Positions 1-12,800 of a DNA stretch of 64,000 nt are shown here, one piece after another; the stretch's first letter is position 1; each line of letters opens with the position of its first letter. Where the stretch lies: contig NC_037674.1 in assembly GCF_003255815.1 (NCBI RefSeq), forward strand, positions 17,691,615 through 17,755,614. The letters run 5' to 3'. Made by a program: the position numbers and the translations under genes. The notes below the pieces were generated by a model. That model was not told where the DNA came from. It saw only the letters and a list, made by a program, of their open reading frames with translations, and searched no databases. Origin of the DNA: Theropithecus gelada (Eukaryota; Chordata; Mammalia; Primates; Cercopithecidae).

Positions 1-481
1 CCATTTCTTTTTTTTTTTGGAAGACAGGGTCTCACTATGTTGCCCATTACATGTATAAAAGTTAGCCTACATCATTCATGCTCATAGAAATACAAACTGA
101 AATACATTTATTTTTTCTACAATTTTAGATTTGGCAAAAACTGAAAGATTGATAAAATCCAACATTGTTAAGAATGTGGGGAAATGAGCGCTCAAATACA
201 ACTCTAGGTGGAAGACTAAATTGTCACAGTCATTCCAAAAGACTGTACATTATGGTGCTGTGTTCTGGGAGTAAGGAGAGTCACACTGAGTGAAGGGAGC
301 TATGTTCTACCTTGCTTACTTAGGTTTTGTTGAAATATTATGAGCATGTTTAACATTTATAATAAAAAATGATAAAAGCATTTTTTAAAGAGTTAACAAA
401 ATTAAAATACTTCTACATTAAGAAATGAAGTTATTAGATGAATGTTCATCATTACTGTCCAATTTTATAAACTCATTTTAA

Positions 482-616
482 AATTTTTTTTTATTGTTTA
501 AAGATGAGAGCTCACTATGTTACCCAGGCTGACATCGAACTCCTGGGTTTAAGTGACACTGTAGCCTCAGCCTCCCAAGTAGCTGGGATTACAGGCAGGC
601 ACCACTGCACCTGGCT
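482..616 (-). mobile_element. Alu-related fragment, antisense
   Basis: A diverged single Alu arm: T-run, then 'cccaggctgacatcgaactc' to 'gcaccactgcacctggct'. Confidence 0.8.
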
Positions 617-765
617 TCATTTTTATTTTTATAATGATGTTATATTTAATACATTAAAGATATAACTTATGGGGTCTCAAAAGTTGGAAATGAAAATCTT
701 TATCATTGAACAAAATTCTATCAGTCTTGCCATTGAGTGAAACAACTTTATTTATGTTAAAACAG

Positions 766-811
766 AGCTGCTAAAGAAAATGAGGAGGAGGCATCAGTGG
801 ACACCTCTCAG
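766..811 (+). CDS. GANC: GANC exon W1 (residues ~172-186)
   Basis: Forty-six bases: the third base of a split Arg codon, then 15 codons (AAKENEEEASVDTSQ). Acceptor 'aacag', donor 'gtaatc'. It encodes an acidic linker before the GH31 N-terminal beta domain. The exon ends on a codon boundary. Confidence 0.92.
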
Positions 812-3800
812 GTAATCTAGATTGATCTATTTATTGTTATCTTTTTCACCATCATCATAATGATAGGGCATATAAGGAATTATCTTTCTTCCTTCTACGG
901 AAGGGTGCTTGTTAAATGATCTACTGCATATAAATAGGACCACCTGTTTCTTTGGCTCACCTGGTCATCTCATTCATTCGTTCACTCATTCATTCATAAA
1001 AACAGATGCTTCCTGAGTGCCTGCCTTTTGCCAGGCATTATTGCTAGGCAAGGAGAATCAGCCTTGAATAAAACAAATCCCAAACCTGTTCTCATGGAAA
1101 TTAGAATCTACTGGGAAAGATAGACATTAAGTAAGTAATTACAAGCATGAGGAGTGTTACAAAATTGTGCTACAGAAGAATACAAGAGATCTGGCCAAGA
1201 TGAGGGTCAAGAAAGACCTTCTGAGGGAAATAATGTTAAAGCTGAAACTGATGTGTTAGTATACACAAGTCAAAAAGTGGGGAAAAGAACATTCCAGGTA
1301 GAGGGAACTGCATATTCAAAGATCTGGAGGTAGGACGGAGCATATTCCATTTGAAGAAATGGAATATGTATGCAATATATATTTATTTTAGCTGGAGAAA
1401 GGAAAGCAAAGGGAAGGGTGGTATGTAACGAGGCTAGAGAGATAGGCAGGGCAGTGCTGTGGCAGATTTGTAATAATTCTTTTATCTAACAATTATTTGT
1501 TAAGTGCCTCCTATATCCCAGTCTCTTTTCATGGAATTGGTGAGACATCATTGAAAAATATAAGTCCCCCATTTATCATGGAGCTTACCTTCTTCCAAGC
1601 CATATTAACCTTTCTGAGTTTGTCATAAGAGCAAAGGAAAACTTTGGAACAGTTCTAAGTAGCAGAGATGCATGGTCTTATTCTATTTTAAAAAGATTAT
1701 TTTGCTGAATTGTGAAGAATGGACACTCCAGAAATCATCTCTCTCTTCATTCCCAGTCAGATGTATCTTCAAAAGAGCACTTTTCACAACATTGATTCTT
1801 CCTATCCGTGAGGATGGAATGTTTTATCATTTGTGTCCTCACTTGTTCCTTCTCCTTGAAGAGGCCCTTCACATCCCTTGTTAGCTGTATTCCTAGGTAT
1901 TTTATTCCCTTTGTAGCAATTGTGAATGGGAGTTCATTCAGGATTTGACTGTCTGATTGTCTAGTGTGGATGTAAAGGCATGCTTGTGATTTTTGCACAT
2001 TGATTTTGTATCCTCAGACTTCGCTGAAGTTGCTTATCAGTTTAAGGATTTTTGGGGGCTGAGATGATGGTATTTTCTAAATATAAAATCATGTCATCTA
2101 CAAGCAGACAATTTGACTTCCTCTCTTCCTATTTGAATACTCTTTATTTCTTCCTCTTGCCTGATTGTCTTGGCCAGAACTTCCAATTACTATGTTGAAT
2201 AGGAGTGGTGAGAGAGGGCATCCTTGTCCTGTGCCGGTTTTCAAAGGGAATGCTTCCAGCTTTTGCCCATTCAATATGATATTGGCTGTGGGTTTGTCAT
2301 AAGTAACTCTTATTATTTTGAGATATATTCCATCAATATGTAGTTCATTGAGAGTTTTTAACATGAAGGATGTTGAATTTTATCAAAGGCCTTTTCTGCA
2401 TCTGTTGAGATAATCATGTGATTTTTGTCTTTGGTTCTGTTTATGTGATGGATTATGTTTATTGATTTGCGTATGTTGAACCAGCCTTGCTCCAGAGATG
2501 AAGCTGACTTGATCACGTTGGATAAATTTTTTGATGTGCTGCTGGATTCGGTTTGCCAGTATTTTATTGAGGATTTTCACATTGATATTTATCAGGGATA
2601 TTGGCCTGAAGTTTTCTTACTGCCCAAAATAATTTATAGAGTCAATGCTATTCCTATCAAACTACCATTGACATTCTTCACAGAATTAGAAACAACTATC
2701 TTAAATTTCGTATGGAATCAAAGAAGATCCCATATAGCCAAGACAATCCTAAGCAAAAAGAACAAATCTGGAGCCATCACATTACCTGACTTCAGACTAT
2801 ACTACAAGGCTACAGTAAGCAAAACAGCATGGTACTGATACCAGAACACACATATAGACCAGTGGAACAGAACAGAGACCTCAGAAATAACCAAATAACA
2901 CCACACATGCACAACCATTTGATCTTCGAGACACCTGACAAAAACAAGCAATGGGGAAAGGATCTCCTATTGAATAAATGGTGCTGGGAAAACTGACTAG
3001 CCATATGCAGAAAACTGAAACTGGATCCCTTCCATACACATTATACAAAAATTAACTCAAGATGAATTAAAGACTTAAATGTAAAACCCAAAACCATAAA
3101 AACCCTAGAAGAAAACCTAGACAATACCATTCAGGACATGGGCATGGGCAAAGACTTCATGATGAAAATGCCAAAAGCAAATGCAATAAAAACCAAAATT
3201 GACAAATGGGATCTAATTAAACTAAAGAGCTTCTGCACAGCAAAAGAAATGATCATCAGAGTAAACAGGCAACTTACAGAATGTGAGAAAATTTTTGCAA
3301 TCTACCCATCTGACAAAGTGCTAATATCCAGAATTTACAAGGAACCTAAGCAAATTTACAAGAAAAAACAACCCCATCAAAATGTAGGCAAAGGATATGA
3401 ACAGACACTTCTCAAAAGAAGACATTTACATGGCCAACAAACATATGAAAAAAAGCTCATCATCACTGATCATCAGAGAAATGCAAATCAAAACCACAAT
3501 GAGATACCATCTCACACCAGTCAGAACGATGATTATTAAAAAGTCAAAAAACAATAGATGCTGGCGAGGCTCTGGAGAAATAGGAACGCTTTTACACTCT
3601 TGGTGGAAATGTAAATTAGTTCATTGTGGAAGACAGTATAGTGATTCCTCAAGGATCTAGAACCAGAAATACCATTTGACCCAGCAGTCCCATTACTGGG
3701 TATATACCCAAAGGAATATAAATCATTCTACTATAAAGACACATGCACATGTATGTTTATTGCAGCACTATTTACAATAGCAAAGACATGGAACCAACCC

Positions 3801-6800
3801 AAGTGCCCATCAATGATAGACTGGATAAAGAAAATGTGGGACTGGGTGTGTGGCTCATGCCTGTAATCCCAGCACTTTGGGAGGCCGAGGCAAGCGGATC
3901 ACCTGAGGTTGGGAGTTCGAGACCAGCCTGATCAACGTGGAGAAACCGTGTCTGTACTAAAAATACAAAATTAACTGGGCATGGTAGTGCACACCTGTAA
4001 TCCCAGCCACTAGGGAGGCTGAAGCAGGAGAATCACATGAACCTGGGAGGTGGAGGTTGCCGTGAGCCAAGATTGCGCCATTGCACTCCAGCCTGGGCAA
4101 CAAGAGCGAAACTCCATCTCAAAAAAAGAAAAAAAGAAAATGTGGTACGCTGGCAAGATGGCCGCACAGCTCTGGTCTGCAGCTCCCAGCAAGATCAACG
4201 CAGAAGGCAGATGATCTCTGAATATCCAACTGAAGTGTCCGACTCATCTCATTGGGACTGGTTAGAGAGTGGGTGCAGCCCACGGAGGGTGAGCCGAAGC
4301 AGGGTGGGGCATTGCCTCACCCGGGAAGCACAAGGGATCGGGAAACTCCCTCCCCTAGCCAAGAGAAACCATGAGAGACTGTGCTGTGAGAAATGGTGCG
4401 TTCTGGCCCAGATACTACACTTTTCCCATTGTCTTGGTAACCCACAGACCAGGAGATTCCCTCAGGTGCCTACACCACCAGGGCCCTGGTTTTCAAGCAC
4501 AAAACTGGGTGGCTGTTTGGGCAGACACCAAGCTAGCTGCATGGTTTGTTTTAAATACCCCAGTATCGCCTGGAACACCAGCGAGACAGAACTGTTCACT
4601 CCCCTGGAAAGGGGGCTGAAGTCAGGGAGCCAAGTGGTCTAGCTCAGCAGATCCCAATGCCACGGAACCCAGCAAATTAAGATCCACTAACTTGAAATTC
4701 TCACTGCCAGCACAGCAGTCTGAAGTTGACCTGGGACACTCAAGCTTGGTGGGACGAGTGGCGTCCGCCATTACTGAGGCTTGAGTAGGCAGTTTTCCCC
4801 TCACAGTCTAAACAGAGCCATCTGGAAGTTTGAAATGGGTGGAGCCCACTGCAGCTTCGCAAAGCTGCTGTAGCCAGACTGCTTTTCTAGATTCCTGCTG
4901 CCTGGGCAGGGCATCTCTGAAAGAAAGGCAGCAGCCCCAGTCAGGGGCTTATAGATAAAACTCCCATCTCTCTGGGACAGAGCATCTGGGGGGAAGGGGC
5001 AACTGTGGGTACAACTTCAGCAGACTTAAACATTTCTGCCTGCCAGCTCTGAAGAGATCAGTGGGTCTCCCAGCACAGCGCTCGAGCTCTGCTAAGGGAC
5101 AGACTGCCTCCTCAAGTGGGTCCCTGACCCTCATGCCTCCTGACTGGGAGATACCTCCCAGCAAGGGTCAACAGACACCTCATACAGGAGAGCTCCGGCT
5201 GGCATGTTCCAGGTGCCTCTCTGGGATGAGGCTTCTAGAGGAAGGAACAGGTAGCAATCTGTGCTGTTCTGCAGCCTCTGCTGGTGATACCCAGTCAAAC
5301 AGGGTCTGGTATGGACCTCCAGCAAACTCCAGCAGACCTGCAGCAGAGGGGCCTGACTGTTAGAAGGAAAACTAACAAACAGAAAGGAATAGTATCAACA
5401 TCAACAAAAAGGACATCCACACAAAAACCCCATCCGAAGGTCACCAACATCAAAGACCAAAGTAGATAAATCTGTGAAGGTGAGGAAAAACCAGCCCAAA
5501 AGGCTGAAAATTCCAAAAACCAGAATGCCTGTTCTCCTTCAAAAGATCACAGCTTACCAGTGAGGGAACAAAATTGGATGGCGAATGAGTTTAATGAATT
5601 GACAGAAGTAGGCTTCAGAAGGTGGGTAATAACAAACTCCTCCAAGCTAAAGGAGCATGTTCTAACCCAATGCAAGGAAGCTAAGAACCTTGAAAAAAGG
5701 TTAGAGGAATTGCTAACTAGAATAACCAGTTTAGAGAAGAGTGTAAATGACCTGATGGAGGTGAAAAACACAGCATGAGAACCTCATGAGGCATACACAA
5801 GTATCAATAGCCAAATTGATCAAGTGGAAGAAAAAATATCAGAGATTGAAGATCAACTTAATGGAATAACGAGTGAAGACAAGATTAGAGGGAAAAAAAA
5901 TGAAAAGGAACGAACAAAGCCTCCAAGATACATGGGACTATGTGAAAAGGCCAAACCTACCTATGATTGGTATACCTGAAAGTGACAGGGAGAATGGAAC
6001 CAAGTTGGAAAACACTCTTCAGGATATTATCCAGGAGAACTTCCCCAACATGGCAAGACAGACCAACATTCAAATTCAAGAAATACAGAGAACACCACAA
6101 AGATACTACTTGAGAAGAGCAACCCTAAGACACATAATCGTCAGACCAAGGTTGAAATGAAGGAAAAAATGTTAAGGGCAGCCATAGAGAAAGGTCGGGT
6201 TACCCACAAAGGGAAGCCCATCAGACTAACACCAGATCTCTCTGCAGAAGCCCTACAAGCCAGAAGAGAGTGGGGGCCAATATTCAACATTCTTAAAGAA
6301 AATAATTTTAATTATTCACAATAGCCAAAAGGTGGAGGCAACCGAAGTGTGTCCATTGATGGATGAATGCCCAAACAAAATGTGATAAATACATGCAATG
6401 GAATATTATTTAGTCTTAAAAAGGAAGGAAATTCTGATACATACTGCAACATGGATGAAACCTGAAGTTGTTATCCTAAGTGAAATAAGCCAGTTACAAA
6501 AGGACAAATTATATATCATTCTACTTGTAGGAGGTACCTAGAGTAGTCAAATTCATAAAGACAGAAAGTAGAATGGTGGCTGCCAGGGACTGACGGGGGG
6601 GAAACGGGGTGTTGCTCTTTAATGGTCAAGGAGGTTCAGTTTGGGACAATGAAAAAGTTCTGCAGATGGGCAGTGCTCAGGGGTTTCCACAGAGACTCCC
6701 TCCACACCCCTGGGCACTGCCCAGGAAAAAAAAAATGTTCTGGAGGCTGGCCATGGTGGCTCACACCTGTAATTCCAGCACTTTGGGAGGCCAAGGCAAA

Positions 6801-9800
6801 TGGATCACGAGGTCAGGAGATCAAGACCATCCTTGCCAACATGGTGAAACCCTGTCTCTACTAAAAATACAAAAATTAGCTGGATGTGGTGATGCACGCC
6901 TGTAATCCCAGCTACTTGGGTGCCTGAGGCAGGAGAATCGCTTGAACCCGGGAGTTGGAGGTTGCAGTGAGCCGAGATCACACCACTGCATTACAGCCTG
7001 GCAACAGAGCGAGACTCCGTCTCAAAAAAAAAAAAAAAAATTCTGGAGATGGATGGTGACAGTGTTACTGAGCAAAGGGGCTTGCTGCCTGATGCACTAG
7101 AAACCAATACTATGACACCAGGTCTTTGAGAACAGAAAAGGTTTTTATTTTAGATTGACCAACAAGGAGATAGGAGTCCAGCTCAAATTTGTCTCTGTGC
7201 TGGCCTTAAGGCAGTAATTTATTAGAAAGTTTTAGGGAGTAGATTCTGGGATTATATTATAGCAGGTGGTTGGTGGAAGGAAAGGGAAGTCTGAAGAGTC
7301 GTCGGGCATGTGCAGTTATCTCTTCATGCTTCCTCATAGGTTGCCTATGCAAATTCAGAGGGAATTAGTATGAAATATGTGGTGGCAGTTCAGGCTATGT
7401 TGCCAGCAAGCTTGTTCTGCAGACTCTAATTGGCCATATTGGTTCCAACTGATTTCAGCCAGTTTTTTAATCTCACAAGCAGAGGGTTTTAGCATTTCAG
7501 CAACTTGTTTTTTTTTTCTTATCTGCCATCTTATAAGCTCAAGAATTTCTGTTAATCACTGGCTTATTTAACTCTTTGGGGTACGGTTTCAATAGTTGCA
7601 CAGCAATGTGAATGTACTTAAAGCCACTGAACCTGAACTTTATACTTAAAAGTAGTTGAAATGGTAAATTTTATGTTGTGTATATTTTACCACAATAAAA
7701 AATATATAGTCATGTCAGCTGTGACTCATAAAGATGGTTATTGACATGTATATAGAACACAGATTTGATTTGTTAAGTGTACTGACATCACACAGTGTTC
7801 TTCTAAAAGATGAACTCACTTTCTCAGTCTTTTAGGAAAAAAATCCAAATAAAATGTGCTATTGTGGTGAACACATTTGTTACAATTTGTAAACTCACTT
7901 TGCTCCCTTTTTTGTACCAACAGGAAAATCAAGAGGATCTGGGCCTGTGGGAAGAGAAATTTGGAAAATTTGTGGATATCAAAGCTAATGGTAAAATTGA
8001 AACTGGTATAGTATTAAAACAGATCATTCCAAAAATGGCTGCATGATTCTATCTAAAAGCCCCTTGATCTCTGGCACCTAAAACAGGTTACTTTAACAGA
8101 AGAACAGAAATCTCAGATCAGATTCGCCATCCTTCAATAATGCATTGCAACAGAGAAATAGCAATTATATGCCTTTTGTGGGAAGTGTAAAAGAAATATA
8201 GGCCACATGGAGCTTATGGTCTCGTGGAGGGGCCTAGGTCAGCACACTGCTTGCACTGTTCATTAGATAAGACAGCTACAAATTCCACATTCAATTTTTA
8301 TGAGAGTCAAGTGATGAGAAACCCAAGTTCTAGAGCCCCTCAGTTGCAACATTTCAAGCCAATGGTTCTCAACCTTTTCCAGGCCCATCATTCGCATGAG
8401 TATCACATTCCCATCTGTTACATTTCTTACCAGGCTTAGTGATGGAATTGGGATGGGGGGCAAGTTTGTCTCTTTAGGAGGTGTCTTTCAGGTACTAGGG
8501 ACTTATGCAGTCAGAAAAGTACTCATTTTCCTCTTTCCTCCTCCCTACTCTGTAGAATAACAAACCCTTTCTAACACCTTTAAAATTCCCATTCTAGCCG
8601 TTATTATCCACAACATAGTATAATGATCAGGGCTGACAGAATGCCCCAAATTAAAAGTGGGGGCATGGGTTCTCAGGCCTTCCTTTCTATAACATCATAA
8701 TCTTTTAATCTTTTTGTTTGTTTGAGCCAGGTTCTCACTCTGTCACCCAGGCTGGAGTGCAGTGGCGTGATCATGGCTTACTGCACCCTTGAACTCCTGG
8801 CCTCAAGTGATGCACCTGCCTCAGCCTCCCAAAGTGCTGGGATTACAGGAGTAAGCCACCATACCCGTCCATGTCATAATATTTTTTATCTTCTCTGTAG
8901 CATCTCTTTTCCACAAGCTCCTACAAATAAGGACCATTTGATGTCAAATACTTTAACCTAGCATAAAGTCCACGTTATACCTCCTAGTCATTTACATTTT
9001 CCCCGTAGCTCTAAAATGATTGCTAAATAAAGGACTTTGTCTTTGGTTAAAGGAAGTTTATATAATCACAATCACAGAGGAGGAATATTTTGAGGAACCA
9101 GTTATGGCCCTCCTGGTGCCCTTGACGTTTGCATTCTCTATAGGCAGTCATAGATGAGGCTGGCAGTGAGAATGAGTGACCAGGCACAAGACATTCAGTC
9201 ATTTCATCTAGTGAAGACTGAAAATGCACAATATCCTTTGCTTCCTAAAGCAAACAAATATGTGATAAGGAAAATTTCGATTAGGAAAAAACTCTAAAAC
9301 TTTGTTATCATGTTTTATAGAGAGAAAAGAGATTTACTGGAAAGAGGAAACAGAGAGCTTCATCACACAGCTAAGGCAACAGAACTAATACATGACTAGA
9401 ACTTTGAGTTAAACATTTTTGTATCCCCCCAACACCTGAATATAATATCTCACAGAGGGTCAGTACACAGCATTTGCTGATTGATCTAGCTGAGCCCAGG
9501 TCTCTCAGCCTCTAGTCTAGTCATCTCTCTGCACTCAAAATTAACTGAATCTCCTTACATGAGTGTCCTTTCAAAAACAAAACTTGGTGTCCTGGTTTCT
9601 ACAGGTCCTTCTTCCATTGGTTTGGATTTCTCCTTGCATGGATTTGAGCATCTCTATGGGATCCCACAACATGCAGAATCACACCAACTTAAAAATACTG
9701 GGTAAGTGAAAATAAGAATTCTTATGGGAGGCTCTGGTTTCTGTATTGAGATGATTTGAAAACATTTGTTAGCTGTCTGAGCCAGTACTAATACGTGCCA

Positions 9801-12800
9801 GGCCTTTTCCTCCTTTATATTGCTTGTGGATATTTAAGAACCCTCCTTGAATGATCACTCAGAGCAGTGGTTTTCCTTTTTTTTTGAGACGGAGTCTTGC
9901 TCTGTTGGCCAGGCTGGAGTGCAGTGGCACGATCTTGGCTCACTTCAACCTCCACCTCCTGGGTTCAAGCAATTCTCCTGCCTCAGCCTCCTGAGTAGCT
10001 AGGACTACAGGTACCTGTCACCACGCCTGGCTAATTTATTTTGTATTTTTAGTAGAGGTGGGGTTTCACCATATTGGCCAGTCTGGTCTCGAACTCCCGA
10101 CCTTGTGATTCGCCCACCTTGGCCTCCCAAAGTGCTGGTATTACAGCTGTGAGCCACCGTGCCTGGCCGGTTTTCCATTTTTATTTATTTTTTCTATGGT
10201 AAAATTAGATAACTGTAAAAACTATAGTACTGAACCTAGAAATACAGAAGGAGTAAAATTATGGAGCTGCTGTGATCAGAGTAGAGGGAAGATCTTTATC
10301 CCCAGGTTTCACTTCTACCTCTCAAGGCCTTTTGTGGAACCCTAGGAGAACATATTGTGAAAAATCACTGACCCAGAAAAAGTCTTTTACCAAAATGGGA
10401 GAGTGAGCCAGAGAGTGGAATAATGTGGCATCTGATCACCTTTAGTTGCCTCAGGGATATCATGTCAGACTAACACTATTGACAAATAGATGCCAGAGGC
10501 ATCAGACTAAGAGGAAACAAAATCAAAGAGAAACAGAGTCTGATAAGGTTGCCAGGTTCAGGTGCTGTTGACTTTCAGGTAGGCACAGTGACAAGTCCAG
10601 CAGAAACTGTGCTGCGCTCACACTGATCTGAGCTCTGTGCTGCCTCCCCCAATTCAGTTCCCCATCTTCCCCTGCTAAACACTGTGGAAGCCTGTTGGAC
10701 ACAATTCTTTTAACTGCGGAGAAGTACTCACAGAATTCATCAGTGGATACTTACTGTGTGCTTGCTATTGTGGAGTATTCACTGGAGAGAGTCCTCCACT
10801 CAAAGGATATTTAGGCCGGGCACAGTGGCTCACAGCTGTAATCCCAGCACTTTGGGAGGCCGAGGTGGGTAGATCACTTGAGGTCAGGAGTTTGAGACCA
10901 GTCTGGCCAACATGGTGAAACCTCATCTCTACCAAAAAATACAAAAATTAGCTGGATGTAGTGGTGCGCATCTGTATCCCAGCTACTCGGGAGGCTGAGG
11001 TGGGAGAACTGCTGAACCTGGAAAGTGGAGGTTGCAGTGAGCTAAGATCGTGCCACTGCACTCCAGCCTGGGTGACAGAGTGAGGCCCTGTCTGGAAAAA
11101 AGAAAAAGATATTTAGAAAAGATGTGTAAGATGTAATCGCATGTGCTAATGTCACAGGAAGTGGTGCCAAAGGAGTCAAGGGAAGAGGACCACATTCACC
11201 CAAGTTGGGTCAGGAAATCTTTAGGGAAGTGGCAAGACTTGAGCCTTCAAAGATGCATGGGACCTAAGTGTTTTCAGAGAAGAGTAGAGCTATTCTGTTT
11301 ATTAATATTAATAATATATTTGTGATGGTAATTGATGATAATCTTTGTGTTTCAGTGATGAAGATGCTTACCGTCTTTATAACCTGGATGTCTATGGATA
11401 CCAAATATATGATAAAATGGGCATTTATGGTTCAGTACCTTATCTCCTGGCCCACAAACTGGGCAGAACTATAGGCATTTTCTGGCTGAATGCCTCAGAA
11501 ACACTAGTGGAGATCAATACAGAGCCTGCAGTAGAGGTGAGCTATGGATCATGGCTACGTGTCATACTTAAAGAAGAAGCAAAACCACTGCAGTGGAGTC
11601 ATAGCTATTATCTTTGTAGTGGCACTTCTCTGCCACCAAAAGCTTTACAGTATAATCAGTGAATATCAGTAGTATCTACTAAAGGAACAGACTGTTACTT
11701 ATATATGGCTGGATGTTGCAGGTTAAAGGGAAATTTCTCAAATTTTTATTCTGTTCTTTTTCCAGTATACACTGTCCCAGATGGGCCCAGTTGCTGCTAA
11801 ACAAAAGGTCAGATCTCGAACTCATGTGCACTGGATGTCAGAAAGTGGAATCATTGATGTTTTTCTGCTGACAGGACCTACACCTTCTGATGTCTTCAAA
11901 CAGTACTCACACCTTACAGGTATTTGCATGGAGAAGTGCCAGTTTCTTGTTCTATTATACATCCTATATCCCATGTGTTATCACTGTAAGTTAATATTTG
12001 TTGCACACTGTGTAGAATTTATAACTTACCCAAACATTTTAATTAGCAAGCATTTCTATTCCCATCCTCATCCCATTCAGTTAAGTAAAACATTGCACTG
12101 CGTCTAGAATGCTCCACTGTCTAATTCCTAATACTTACCATCTGCTTTCCTTGGAGCTTTTAGCCCCTGGGCTATCTCTACCTTTATCTCAGATGACCAG
12201 TATCCCAACTTCAACTTTTCTGTTTTCTTCTTCATTAAAATATGCAACTGGCTTTAGCATGAGAGCATTTTATTTTAAAAGAATGCAAGCTTTTCTCTAA
12301 GATCAGAAACAAGACAAGGCATTGCATTTTTACCACTGTTATTCAACATTGTACTGGAATTTCTAGCCAGAGAAATTAGGCAAGAAAACTAAATAGAAGA
12401 CATCAAAATTGGGAAAGAATAAATAAGATTATAGGAGATGATATGATCCTATATATAGAAAATCCCAAATAATCCACAAAAAAATTACTAGAGGTAGTAA
12501 ATTCAGCAAAGTTGCAGGGTACAAGATCAGTATATTAATCCGCTCTTGCACTGCTATGAAGAAATACCTGAAACTGGGCAATTTATAAAGAAAATAGGTT
12601 TAATTGGCTTATGGTTCTGCAGGCTGTACAGGAAGCATGACTGGGGAGGCCTCAGGAAACTTAACAATTATGATGGAAGGCGAAGGGGAAGCAGGCACAT
12701 CTAACCTGGTCGGAGCAGGAGGAATAGAGGGAGGAGGTGCCACACACTTTTAAACAACCAGATCTTGTGAGAAATCACTATCACAAGAACAGCAAGGGAG

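Larger units (their letters stand above)
6306..7715 (+). mobile_element. Old L1M 3' end, interrupted by Alu and LTR
   Basis: From 'tattcacaatagccaaaagg' the sequence is the 3' end of an older mammalian L1, finishing with 'ttttaccacaataaaaaata' near 7710. It is split by an Alu (6746-7040) and an LTR (7063-7591). A 57-bp hairpin-forming insert lies at 6667-6723. Confidence 0.85.

Noticed and set aside
4037..4642. 201-codon open frame
   Set aside because: It crosses an Alu and an L1 5' UTR; no coding family.
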